A stretch of DNA of 64,000 nucleotides from Oxyruncus cristatus (Eukaryota; Chordata; Aves; Passeriformes; Cotingidae): positions 459,211-523,210 of the forward strand of contig VXAY01006712.1 in the NCBI GenBank assembly GCA_013399855.1, in the 5' to 3' direction. Below are positions 53,121 through 64,000 of this stretch, piece by piece. The notes below the pieces were generated by a model. The model did not search any database. It was given only the letters and a program-made list of their open reading frames with translations, and was not told where the DNA came from. A program made the position numbers and the translations under genes. Position 1 is the stretch's first letter; each line of letters starts with the position of its first letter.

Positions 53121-56100
53121 GGACAGCACGAAGCAATGGAAGGGGTTACCAGGCATTGGAGGGCCATGGGCTGCAGCCTGCCTGCAGTGCTGAGGGTGGG
53201 TGCTTGGGCTAGGGGGAGATGATGTTTCTCCTGCTGCAGCCCCATGGCTGGGATGCCACAGTCCAGAGCTGTCTCGAAGCCTCTGAGTAGGTGCAGCTTC
53301 CTAAGACAACAAGGAGCTGATGCAAGAGAGGGAAACACATGCAGGGCTGTTTGCACAGTGGGATCCAGGCCGTACATCCTGTAGATACCACTGAGAGCAT
53401 CACACTCCCTGTGAGCGCATGAATTTCTCCCTCAGCATAAAGCAAAGTAATCATCCATCTACTCTGATTTATGCCAAGATACCTGCATTCCCACAGACTT
53501 CTTCTGGTAGCTGTAAACAACCAGCACCATGAGGCATGTTAATGAGTACATTACTCTCTGCTTTCACCAAGCAGTAGAGCACTCACAAATACAACATTCA
53601 GATTTACAGAAAACTGAATTATTTTTAACAGCTGTACCAGAGACATTCTACTCTAAAGCAACAGCAGAAAAAAGGCCTTACACCTACCAAAAAGGGCTTT
53701 CTAAATGACATGAATCACTGGGCCTATGTATTATTATTGATATTCATAATTAATGGAAATGTAACATTTTTTGCTAATGGAAAAGAACCACTGCAAAGAG
53801 CACTTTGATTGCATTATATTTATTACCCTCTTAGGAACTAAAAATGCACTTGACCTATAATTAAGGTTACACAATAAGAGCTTTGTAAATATTGCAGCTG
53901 AAATGCCTCTCAACATCACTTAGAACCATTAGGCAAAAATATTGGCTCTAAGGAATGTGTCTATGAAGTTATAAAATTGTTTTTCTGGAAGGAAAAAAGG
54001 AATGAAAAGAAAAAGCTTAAATGTAGCACTGTCTTGTTTCTCTACAGCCTTCACACTTAGTTGGCAAATGCTGTGTGCTTAATCAACACTGCATGTGAAC
54101 AGTAATAAAAAAAAATCGTCTATGGTGGTGTGAAACCTCTCTCTGTCGAGGGCATGAGAAATAGATCCAAACTGGGGGGGGAAATCTGATGGGAAAAAAA
54201 ACTGTCCGTGAAAGAAAAATCCAAACTTTTGTGCCCGGAGGATGCCTTATTGTACAGTAGTATACAGCAAAGTGGGTAAGGATGCTTGGTCCATGACTTA
54301 CAGAGGGTAGTCACTCTTGATTTTGCCCAATTTCTGATCTCCTTTGTATCCCTTTGCCATAATGGACTCACTTAATCCTGACTTTCATGCTTTATGTAGA
54401 AGAGATGGATGCTAGTTTAATACAGAATGCAGAGAGGATGTGTGCAAACATGCACTCTGTTTGCTGTGCCCTCTGAATAGAGCCATCCCTGATACCACAG
54501 ATACATGACTGCTACCCTGGCAGTGCCCCTGGAACAGTCATATTCCACAAAAGAGCTTTGTGTTCCTTTCTTGTTACATGTCAAAACTTTATGCTGAGAG
54601 TCCTCAGGGTGTGATAATTGGCAACACAGTTTGTGCTTCATATTTGAGTTTCAAAAAGAAGAAAGAAGACTAAGTGACATAAATAAACCTCAAGTTATTT
54701 GCAAGTTCTTTGCATAATTAAAAAGAAAAAACCTTCTCAAACCCAAAAACAATAGATTTTTTTTCCTTGGGAATAATGAATACTAAAACCTTAGGCTCTA
54801 TTTCAAACAGATTTCTAGTGATGATTCATCTTCCAGGCATTTGGAATTATTTATAATTATATATATATATAAATCTAAAAAAAAAATAAACCTTTAAAAT
54901 TATTTTTTTCACTTTTTAAGATTTTGGTCTCACATCTGACTGGACCGATATATTAAATAAGCTTGCAATTCATAAATAAACCTAGAATCAGAGTTCAAAG
55001 GAAAACAACACCAACTGGAGTGTTTCTGTTGCCCTTTGGAGAATGAAGAGTACCGTGTAGATGATCTGCATGTGCCATGTGCTTATAGAAGTGATTTAAT
55101 TCCAGGTAACATTGAGAGAGGGAGGAAATGTTCGTGACAGAGTCATATTCTGATATTATGTGAACAAGTAACAAGGAGGGGTTTGAGGTCCCTTGGAAGT
55201 GGCATTGAGAATGCCAAACACACACCATTTCACTCATTTTCTTTGGAAGTGTCCATCACTTTTTGAGTGGAACAATTTGTGACTGAACAGACATTGATGG
55301 TTAAGGTCAGAATTGGTGGGTAAATTTAGGCAGAAATTTCTCAGTGTCTTCTGTCATGGCAGTGCTTCTAGCTAAACTTCTTTATTTGCCCACTTAAATG
55401 TAATTTTCAGTTTTAATCCAGCACATATCATGCAGCAGATTTAGCTGTATGTTAAAAAAACAACAGCAAAACCCCCAAATTAGCTCAATTTCAGACATCC
55501 CTCCGAGGTGTCAGACAGTCTCCTACTCTCCAGCCATTTATCAATAAATAATGACAGGCACATGGTCTCCCTTATCCGACCTTCTTCCCAAAGTTCTACC
55601 GATGAAGAAACGTTATGAAAATTAAAAAACTTTAAAAAATATTTTTTTACGTTCAAATTAAACAAACAAACAAACAAACAAACAAACAAACCAAAGCCAA
55701 CTTCATATTAAAATGTCAGCCTTAAAATTTCTCAACTAAATCCAACTAGCTTTAGCTGGTGTGCCTCAAGCTCCACATTTCTCTGGTTCTCTGTAATCTG
55801 GCTGCCATATCTAGTCCTTGCTATTCTCTTGTCACAGCAGGGAGGTGTTCTCCACTAAGCAAAAATACAGAATAAACAGATGAAAATTAAAAAAAATTAT
55901 GTGCTTAGCATTAAAACAGAAATTTGCAGTACTCAGTGTCTGCCACAGCTGTCAGAATCGACCACAGAAGCAGCCTCTCAGTCTGTCTTCCGTCCTACTG
56001 CTTCCCACGTGGTGTTAACAGTCCTGTAGTATGATGTTGCTGAATTCAAACCTTTTAGAGATTATTCAGAGATTATATCACACTAAAAGTCACTCTGGCC

Positions 56101-57362
56101 TCAATTTAATCAAAGTATTTGTCCAATTTTTTTTTTCAATTTCCCACTGGATTTGAGGGCTCCACTTACAGTGCACAAAAGTAGGAGGTGCTTGAAAAAG
56201 CTTGTATGTCTGGAAGAAAAAAAGCACTGAAAAATAGACATGTAGATAAACCTAATACAAAGCTTTACCATGAATCAGAAAGTGGATATCAGGATGCAGA
56301 TTTTTGCGGTCACCATTTTCAGTCAAATCAGAAGATGCAGCCATATCTCTGGATTGAATTATATAGCCAACACAGATAAAGGTCTCTGCAATGAGGAGAA
56401 AAAAAAAAGGGGAGGGAATAAGAATAATTTAGCCCACCCATAAATAGAAATAAATATAAATTTGACACTCAGGGAATGTCAAATTTACACTTCACCCTAT
56501 TGAAAAAACTACCTGCACGATATTCATTTAAAGAGCAAACTGCAAATGATCATCACTAAATATTTTCTGAGGAGCACAGAAACCTGTATGACATAACAGA
56601 TGTAATTGCACTTCATACTAATTAACAGAGAATTTTTGTTGGAATTAATTAGCATTCTGTTGGGCAAATAAGGTTAGATAGAACATTGCTATATTAACAA
56701 ATTTTAATGATAATGAATAGACAGGAATGTGCTGCTCTGTCATTAGTGGTGTGTCCCAGTGGACAGGAGTTTTGCTAGATTATCCTAGATTCACAAAATT
56801 TGGAGTATGATATTCTGTCCTTCTTGCAACAACTAAAAGTAAAAATATTTAAAAGGTGGGTACTATTCATACTTAGTTCTAATCTGTAGTTTAATTACTG
56901 AATGCTTTCCTTTGCATTTTATGCTGGAACTTCTTTCGGTGATGAGCAGTGAGTCCACTATAGTAGGACCAGTAAGTTAAGTTAGAGAGCCGGACAAGAG
57001 TAGTGAATGCAAACACCTTTAATTTTGACTCGATCTTTATCTATTCTCATCCCTTGATCTCCAGAGCCCTTCTAGTTTCACCTGGTTATTCTAAAACTCT
57101 GTCATAAAGATGAATCTCACAAAAGCCATCATTTGAGTGTATTCAGTCTGCCATTCTGAGAAGTGCAAAAGTGGCCTTTTCACATGATCTTGAGGCTTGT
57201 TTTGCATGTATTATTCAGAAGAGTCAAAGAGACACTGTGTAAAAATGACACTGTGACAATTCCAGACTATTTGTCACATGGTAAGTCTCCCACACAGTTG
57301 AGTGAATTGGTATTGGATTGCCTTTAACACCACAGCCACAGAAGGTTTCAGACACCTGTCAA
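53121..57362. other. Intergenic, simple repeats only
   Basis: The first ~400 bases stay GC-rich and may belong to the preceding repeat. The rest is AT-rich with no supported gene. It includes a short AT run near 54856-54872 and an (AAAC)n microsatellite at 55660-55691. Confidence 0.45.
55660..55691. repeat. (AAAC)n microsatellite
   Basis: About eight AAAC units without interruption. Confidence 0.95.
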
Positions 57363-57363
57363 G

Positions 57364-57621
57364 TTGACAAAGGGAAGCTGGAAGATGTGGGGGGTTTGGG
57401 ATTTTAGCAAAACTTTTGATACTGCCTCACACAGTATCCTTCTGTACAAACAGTCCAGCACACATCTAGACAAACTCATAGTATACAGGCTGATCAGGTG
57501 GCTGAGGAGTCAGGCTCAAAAGGTTATAGTAAATGGGGTTGCATCAGACTGGAAGCCTGTCACCACTGAGGTTCCATGGGGCTCCATTTTAGGTCCAGTG
57601 GTCTTTAATGTTTTTTTGTAA
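57364..57621 (+). pseudogene. CR1 ORF2 reverse-transcriptase fragment
   Basis: Eighty-five-codon relic of the CR1 polymerase lacking the N-terminal endonuclease, the catalytic aspartate motif and the C-terminus. No initiation context; translation is not expected. Confidence 0.85.
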
Positions 57622-57803
57622 ATTATCTGCATGCAGAAATTGAATATACATTAAGTCTGTGTAGCTCAGTTAGGAGCTGTGGACTCTCTCAAGGCCGGAT
57701 AGGCCCTCCAGGGAGATCTGGATAGACTAGAGGGCTGGGCAATCACCGGCCGTATAAAATTTGACAAAAGCAAATTCTCCACCCGGGATGGGGTAATGCT
57801 GCT

Positions 57804-57862
57804 TATACATATATACATATATATATACACACATGCATATATATTATTATACATACATACAT
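57804..57862. repeat. TA/CATA microsatellite inside CR1
   Basis: Alternating 'tatacatatatacatatata' type sequence followed by 'acatacatacatgg'. It occupies the place of roughly 100 bases of expected CR1 sequence. Confidence 0.9.
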
Positions 57863-58450
57863 GGCAAGTTGGATATGTGCCAGCAGTGCCCTGGCAGCCA
57901 GGAGGGCCAACCCTGTCCTGGAGGCATCAGGCAAAGCATCACCAGCCGGTTGAGGGAGGGGATTGTCCCGCTCTGCTCTGACCTGGGCTGCCTCACCTTG
58001 AGTGTTGTGTGCAGGTTTGGGCACTGCAGTCTAAGAAAGATATGGAGCTATTGGAGAGTGTCCAAAGGAGGGCAGCAAAGGTAGTAAAGAGTCTAGGTGG
58101 GAAACCCTATAAGGAGTAGCTGAGGTGAGGAGACTGAGTGGTTTCCCCATCACAGTGAACAGATTCCTCAAGGTGGATAGGGGAAAAGCAGGTGCTTCTT
58201 TCCTCTCTGTAGTGACCAGCAATAAGACATGAAGAAATGGAATAAAACTGTGTCAGAGGAGGTTCAGACTTGATGTTAGGAAAAGGTGCTTCAGGGACAG
58301 GTTTGTCGGTCACTGGAACAGGGAAGTGGCCATGGCACAAGCCTGCCAGAGCCCAAATAGCATCTGGAGGATACTCTTAGTCAGATGGTTTAGTTTTAGA
58401 TAGTCCTCTGAGTACCTGGGAGCTGGATTTGATGATCTTTATATGCATCC

Positions 58451-60389
58451 TTTACATGGCATAATGACCCACAACGAGATATGCCACCTTCCCAGGATGG
58501 AGTGTTGTCAATGAGGCTCTAAAATCATGTCCATTCCAATCTGGGGTGCAGACCCTGATCTTTCCTTACCTCCCTTGAATTTGTTCCCTGGTTTTGTTGG
58601 AATCTCCAATCTTGCCATTGTAGAAATATAAATAATCTGGAATGATTGCAGATCACTGTGCAAAATTTCAAATTTACTTAGAAAGGAAATATTAAAGCAT
58701 ACTAAATAATACCTGAACTAAACTGGTCTATTCATCTATGTTGCATTTTCTTATCTGTCATCCTCTGGTTGATTATGCCCATGCTGTCACTCATTTCAAG
58801 TTCTCAGAAGCAGAATACTTTTTATTAAGGTTTTCTGTGGTTTTGGCCAGTACTCTGGCACAATCCAAATAAATGAGGAGAGAAATTATTTGAACATACA
58901 GGATACATATGCCAGTATACTAATACTTTGTTTTATTTTATTTATTTTATTTTAGTAAAAAATTTTATCTTTTTTTATTTTATTAGACAACATTTTTACA
59001 ATTAATAACAGTGATAAATCTTACTGTTGACCAGCATGCCAGTCTTTGAAAGTGTAGAGTTAATTTCTCTTCTGCATTAGTACAATACTTGTTCTATGAC
59101 TAAAGTGTGTAGAAGTATATTATACTTGGAAACTAGGTGTAACTATTTGCACTTCAGGAGCTAAATTTCCTTAAGGTGCAGGCTGTTACAACTTCCCAGG
59201 TGACTAACTGCAGAAAACAGAGTGCAATTGTACGTGTGGAGGGATCCTATAATTAGTGGTACATAAGAACAATCACTGGGCTAGCTCTCCAAACTGTGCT
59301 TTACCATGCTGGCAAGTTATAGTTTTCTTGCTGAAAGGATAAGGAAAAAGCTGGGAGAGTACAGGGCATGAATATTGTAAAATTAGACATCTTTGTAAAT
59401 ATTATAAGGGTTCTGGGATTCTGCTGACATAAAGGAGCCCTAGTGTCATAGTTTTTTCTCCCAAACCAGAACTTTTCTAGTTGAGTCTTCAGTAGGTTCA
59501 ACAAAGCTCAGTGGGAACCTTAGACTTTCTGGACAAACTCTGTCCTGGTGTCTCCAAGATTTTTGACAGATTGTAAAACTTTTCTCCTAAATAAGATATC
59601 TTATGTAAATGTCCAGGGGTTTTTTGTAGGAATTGCTTGAATCCTTCAGCAATTCTTCTACTAACATGGATAAATACCCATGATTAAGTAAGATGTCTAG
59701 TTAGGAGCAGATTAAATAAAATTGGATTTAAGATCAATTCAGAACCTGAAAATGATAGAAAAATATGAAATAACCATGTGTGAAGTACATGGTGATAACT
59801 CAAACATATGAACCAGCTCTTCCTTAAATATATTTACATGCAAGTAACTCTTGATGTAAAGCAATATTTTTCATCAAAGTTTTTCATTTAATTTACAACT
59901 TAGACCTTGGGGAGTGTTGTTAACTTTAAAAACAATGTAGTAAGATATCTGTGTTTTTCATTGCAGTCTTCCAATGAAATTGGGAAGCGTATTTTATTTT
60001 TAGTTTTAGAAACAAAAAGATTTTTCTGATATTCTTTTAATGGAGAAACTATTTCTGAAAGTGTCACTTCATGTTTTTCATTGACATTGCAAAAAAAAAA
60101 AAAACAAGTCTTTTAAAACCCCATGTCAGAAAGAATCATTGTCAGTTTATGCTATGTAACTTCTCTTTGATTCCTTGTTAGAACCAGAAAGTACTTTATA
60201 ATGTTTAGCATGTTAACACTTCTTTCCTCTAAGTGCCATCAAACATTAATCACATTGTGGTACACTGCATATGTAATTAAATTACATTATCTTGGAACAC
60301 AGAATTTTTTTAGGGTATCAAAGCACGAACTTTTGAGATACTAAGGCAGTATTTGATTACTGTTCAGATGCCTGACTGAATGTCTGCTG
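58451..60389. other. Intergenic, nothing recognised
   Basis: AT-rich DNA with a T/A-rich patch at 58930-58985 and 14 A near 60091-60104. No supported gene. Confidence 0.5.
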
Positions 60390-60667
60390 TGTTGAATTTG
60401 GCCAGGTTTTGGAGGCGGGGGGGCTACAGGTGCCGCTGCTGTGAGAAGGTGCTACAAGCTTCCTCCACGCCCAGCAGAGACAATGCCAGCTGGCTCCAAG
60501 ACAGACCTACCCTGGCCATGGTTGGGCCAAGTAGCAATGGTAGTGATGCCTCTGTAATAACATATTCAAGAAGGAAAAGAAAGTTATTGTGCAGACGTCA
60601 CTGCGGCCTGAGGAGAGCGGGGTGAGAACATGTGAAGGGAACACCTCCACAGACACCAAGGTCAGTG

Positions 60668-60964
60668 GAGGAGAAGGGGCAGGAGGTGCTCCAGGTGCCT
60701 GAGCACAGATTCCCCTACAGCCCGTGGTGCAGACCATGGTGGAGCAGGCTGTCCCCCTGCAGCCCACGAAGGTCCACAAGGATGTAGAGATCAACCTGCA
60801 GCCCGCGAAGGAGACNGAGGAGAAGGGGCAGGAGGTGCTCCAGGTGCCTGAGCACAGATTCCCCTACAGCCCGTGGTGCAGACCATGGTGGAGCAGGCTG
60901 TCCCCCTGCAGCCCACGAAGGTCCACAAGGATGTAGAGATCAACCTGCAGCCCGCGAAGGAGAC
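60668..60964 (+). repeat. Perfect 148-bp tandem duplication split by one N
   Basis: 60668-60815 and 60817-60964 are identical at every base I compared, offset by 149, with the unresolved base at 60816 as the joint. Probably an assembly artefact. Confidence 0.93.
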
Positions 60965-61439
60965 CCACGCTGGAGCTGGTGGATGCCCAAAGGAGGCTGT
61001 GAACCCATGGGAAACCTGCTCTGGAAAAGGATCTGGCAGGGACCTGCTGACCTGTGGAGAGAGGAGCCCACGCTCGAGCAGGTTTCCTGGTAGGACTTGT
61101 GACCCTGTGGGGGAGCCACATTGGACAGGCTGTGCCTGGAGGACTGCACACCGTGGTAGAGTGACCCACGTCACAGCAGCTCAAGGAGAACTGTTGCCCA
61201 TGAGATAAACTCATGCTGGGGAAGTCCATGGAGGGCTGTTTCCTGGGGCACCCCACACTGGAGGAGAGGAAGGACTCTTTTCCCCGAGCAGTGGCAGAAA
61301 TAACCTGTGATGAACTGACTGTAAACACCCCACCAACTGAACCACGGGGGAAGGAAGTAGAGCTGTGAAGGGGGGAGGGGTGGGATGAAAGTGTTTTTAA
61401 GGCTTATTTTACTTCTTATCTTGCTGTCATTTTTTTAAC

Positions 61440-61445
61440 AATAAA
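61440..61445 (+). terminator. LTR poly(A) signal
   Basis: AATAAA about 185 bases before the LTR 3' end, at the position expected for the end of R. Confidence 0.65.
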
Positions 61446-61629
61446 TTCAATTAATATCCCCAAGTTGAACCAGTTTTGCCTGTGATGACATTAGGTGAGT
61501 GACCTCTCCCTGTCCTTATCTCTACTCATGCACCTTTGTTATGTTTTCTCTCTCCTGTCCAGCTGTGGAAGGGAGGGATAGAGCAGCTTTGGTGAGCACC
61601 TGACACACAGCCAGGGTCAACCCACCACA

Positions 61630-62779
61630 CCTGCGTTGAAAGAAGAAATCACAAAAGAGAAGATGGGTCATGTTGCCATGTACAGGCACTGGCTTTTGAA
61701 AGATGCTGAGGGAAGGCATTTTATGACAAGATTCTCTGCTCTCCTGGTACACGGCATTTACATCAATATTACATAATCCCATAAATACAGGTCACTGCTT
61801 CTGAGTTGTGACATCGAGGTGTGCTTCTTTCACCCATATTTTTATACCACCCTCGCCAATTTGGTGGCTGTGTGCCTAAGCAGTAAACGTGGTAATTCTG
61901 CTCAAAACAGACAAAATATTCACAGTATTCATCACCAAAAAACCAGTCTTGACTCTCGGTATAAGTATCCCTTATAGCAATAAACCCCAATGAATTCTAT
62001 AAAGTACAATGACAAAATATCCAAATCAGATTGTTAGTTTCATGCAAAATGAAGTGTTGATTAAAAAATTACGCAGCAATTAATAAAAGCAAAACTGGAA
62101 CTAATCACTTTACATGTGAATGGCTTGCCAAAATGACCTTAAGAGAAAACTGCTGAAGATATGTGAGGATTTTACACAGTGTCATTTGCCATTTTTAAAA
62201 GCAACACTTGATAGGGTTATTATATCTTTGCTTTAAAATCACTCTCTGACTCAAAAAGAACAAAATCAGTTGCTCTATTATTACCTCCAGGATGTAAGAA
62301 ACACACATTCTGTATTGCCTGTAATTAAGTCTCTTAAGCACATAAAAGGAACAATGCTTGCCCAGTTTTAATTCTGTGGGGGTAAACAGATTGCAGATGT
62401 TATGTGCTGCTTTTCTGCTTTTCAAAAAAGCAAACTCAAAATGCAAGGTCGCCTATTCAGCTAAGTTCCTGTATTAAAAATTACTCTATCAAAAACTAGT
62501 TTTCCAGTTTTGCACATGTGCATTGAAAAGTTTAATCTAGTTTAATAACAGCGAACACCCAGAATGACTGAGACAGAACCTCTTGTACGATGGATGGCCA
62601 TTTTTCACTGTCCTGATAATACAGAGCAATAGTAACACCCAACCTAACTAGCCTGTTAGCTGGATTTATTGCTTCTTTTCAGGCTTGAGACAGTGAAAAT
62701 TTACTGGACTTAGCCATAAAACCAGATGCATTGTAAATGTTTCAGAGATTTTTTTCTGGTTAGAATTCTACAAAACTTG
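61630..62779. other. DNA between two opposed LTRs, no retroviral genes
   Basis: About 1.15 kb of AT-rich DNA with no gag, pol or env similarity that I can see. It looks like ordinary host intergenic sequence. The 73- to 86-codon minus frames are not recognisable. Confidence 0.5.
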
Positions 62780-63876
62780 CCTATTGTTGCGGTTTTGACT
62801 GTGGCTGGATTTCAAATACCCACCAAAAGCTGTTACAGCACTGAAATCACTCTCTCTCTGCCACTTGGCAGAGGATAGAAAAAAAAAAATATCAGAGGAA
62901 TTCCGGTGTAGAGATAAGAACTGGGAGATTCGCATGGCAGTAGAACTCAAATTTATTGCTCACAAATTAAAAGCTGAATTCATTGCTAACAGAGAAAGAG
63001 GTAAAGAGTAAAAGAATAAAACAGTCTTAAAACACAACACCTTCTCCTCCCCCCACCTCGTTCCTTCATGTTCTCCCTCCTCCCCCCAGGAGTGCAGGGG
63101 GATGGGGAAGGTGGGGGCTACAGACAGTTGTTGCTTCTGCTGCTGGTTAAAGTGAGTCCATTTTTGGACAGCAGCTCTTTCCATTCTGCTGTTCTATGGG
63201 TCACTTCTCCATGGGGGTGCAGGGGGTCTCTGCACCCCGATGGCCCTTCCATGGGCTGCAGGGGGACAACCTGCTTTGCCATGGTCTTCACCACGGCTAC
63301 AGGAGGTCACAGCTCTGAGTCCTTCCCCTGCTTCATGAGGTCCNNNCCCCACACAAGTCCTGCACAGGACAACTTGCTTCAGCGTGGGCTTCTCTCTCCA
63401 GCAGCCACAGGTCTCCTGCAGGACTCCACTCCATCGTGGATCTCAAACAGGGGTCACAGCTTCCTCAGGCATCCACTTGTTCCAGTATGGGTTGCAGGGA
63501 GTCTCTGCACCCCAATGGTCTCCCACAGGCAGCAGGGACCTTAGCTCTCAGTCCTTCCCCTGCTGGAGAGGGAGAGGGAGGCCTCCTGGGCCCCTCCTCC
63601 CCCTCCTGCTGCTCTGACCTTGGAGTCTGCTTGTTCTCCTCCGCTCTTCTCCCGGGTGGAATTTCTTCTGCCACACAGGTCTTCTCTTCCTGTGTTCTTA
63701 AACATTTTATCACAGAAACTCATAACATTGGCTCTCTCTTGGCAGGAAATTCCTCCTGGAGCTGGCTATCATTGGCTCCTCACAGGGCAGTGAAAACTTC
63801 TAGCAGCTTCTAACTGAGATCACTCCTATGGGCCCCTATAACCAAAAATTCAGCCACCTAAACCCATGACACCTAT
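62780..63876. repeat. 5-bp target-site duplications CCTAT around solo LTR
   Basis: CCTAT at 62780-62784 directly precedes TG, and CCTAT at 63872-63876 directly follows CA. This defines both ends of the minus-strand LTR. Confidence 0.88.
62785..63871 (-). mobile_element. Complete solo LTR, ERVL-like, minus strand
   Basis: Read on the minus strand it starts 'tgtcatgggtttaggtggct' and ends 'cagtcaaaaccgcaaca'. Two CCAAT boxes are the complements of ATTGG at 63771-63775 and 63727-63731. An ATAAAA TATA-like box is the complement of about 63703-63710, followed by a long GC-rich, 'gcagcccatgg'-repeating middle and an AATAAA signal (complement of 62952-62957). The near-terminal 'tttggtgggtatttgaaatc' matches the equivalent 'tttggtgagcacctgac' of the LTR at 60.39-61.63 kb, so the two are related subfamilies. 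Three unresolved bases lie at 63344-63346. Open frames up to 158 codons inside are not genes. Confidence 0.9.
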
Positions 63877-64000
63877 GTAGGCAGCGATTTCAGTGGGTTT
63901 TATCCATAGAAGGGAAGCCTGTGAGCAACTGGTTGATTAAGTCCTGTTTTCCTCTAAAGATGCTTCTGCATGAAGTTTATGACCAAATAACTGAAAGTAA
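63877..64000. other. Window end, nothing recognised
   Basis: Short unique-looking sequence to the window edge. Confidence 0.5.

Larger units (their letters stand above)
57364..58450 (+). mobile_element. CR1 LINE copy with reverse-transcriptase remnant
   Basis: The longest CR1 copy here. Its 5' part (57364-57621) still reads as 85 codons of reverse transcriptase, with [10 protein letters not shown], a [18 protein letters not shown] stretch and [13 protein letters not shown], matching CR1 RT motifs. The Gln expected in VPQGS is Trp. A stop follows, and the segment that should encode the catalytic FADD-type motif is deleted between about 57640 and 57665. The CR1 sequence resumes at 'agctgtggactctctcaagg', runs to the microsatellite at about 57804, then continues from about 57862 through 'ccagcagtgccctggcagcc' and 'gatatggagctattggagag' to a degraded 3' end near 58450. 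The element is dead. Confidence 0.92.
60390..61629 (+). mobile_element. LTR of an avian ERVL-like endogenous retrovirus
   Basis: It begins TG at 60390 ('tgttgaatttggccaggttt') and ends CA at 61629 ('gccagggtcaacccaccaca'), both matching a large bird LTR family. Internal landmarks in order: 'gggggggctacaggtgccgc'; a TATA-like 'catattcaag' at 60561-60570; many repeats of 'cccgtgg...gcagcc' type in the GC-rich middle; an AATAAA poly(A) signal at 61440-61445; and 'tttggtgagcacctgac' near the end. No internal viral genes follow, so it is a solo LTR. Flanking 5-bp sequences (TGCTG left, CCTGC right) do not match. The middle carries a perfect 148-bp duplication split by an N. The open frames of 70-154 codons here, on both strands, come from the GC-rich repeat and are not genes. 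Confidence 0.88.

Noticed and set aside
52913..53520. Overlapping minus-strand frames of 103 and 154 codons
   Set aside because: Inside a GC-rich repeat-like block; no match to retroviral or host proteins that I can recognise.
60724..61328. Overlapping frames of 111-154 codons including a repeated 30-residue segment
   Set aside because: Non-coding LTR with a probably artificial 148-bp duplication.
60390..63871. A provirus bounded by two LTRs
   Set aside because: The LTRs are in opposite orientation, the right one has its own target duplications, and the DNA between has no retroviral genes.

Overview
This window reads as nuclear DNA from a bird, most likely a songbird (Passeriformes). One clear protein-coding exon is present, DIRAS2. 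The rest is AT-rich intronic, UTR and intergenic DNA with avian repeats: CR1 LINE fragments, a tRNA-Ile-derived SINE with a CR1-like tail, and solo LTRs of endogenous retroviruses. The CR1/ERVL-like mix indicates a bird, and the tRNA-Ile/CR1 SINE suggests a passerine. From known synteny (human 9q22 genes such as DIRAS2 lie on the avian Z) the window is probably Z-linked, but only one gene supports this. Family names come from recognising the sequences; no database was searched.

Layout. 1-2443 is probably the end of DIRAS2 intron 1 and ends in a strong splice acceptor. 2484-3083 is the complete, intronless DIRAS2 reading frame (199 aa), a Ras-like GTPase with all G boxes and a CAAX end. 3084 to about 6.6 kb is a very AT-rich probable 3' UTR or downstream region with several AATAAA signals and an old MIR-like SINE copy. 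8929-9512 is a complete solo LTR flanked by CCTCT duplications. 10.1-10.9 kb holds a possible further repeat. 14.3-14.85 kb is a CR1 3' end and 15.9-16.04 kb is the tRNA-Ile SINE. 19.5-19.9 kb and 23.6-24.2 kb are CR1 copies on the minus strand, and 20.35-20.69 kb is a probable minus-strand LTR. 24.2-31 kb and 31.6-52 kb are long stretches with nothing recognisable except simple repeats, separated by a CR1 copy at 30.98-31.6 kb. 52.1-53.1 kb is a probable retroviral-type repeat. 57.36-58.45 kb is a longer CR1 copy with a reverse-transcriptase fragment, an internal deletion and an AT/CA microsatellite. 60.39-61.63 kb and 62.785-63.871 kb are two related LTRs facing each other; the second has perfect CCTAT duplications.

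There are three sites of unresolved bases. At 60816 a single N separates two identical 148-bp copies, which looks like an assembly join rather than biology. I found no convincing novel gene system, CRISPR array, functional tRNA or rRNA gene, or second host gene. The many other open frames of 60-170 codons are best explained as chance frames, repeat-derived frames, or frames across homopolymers.
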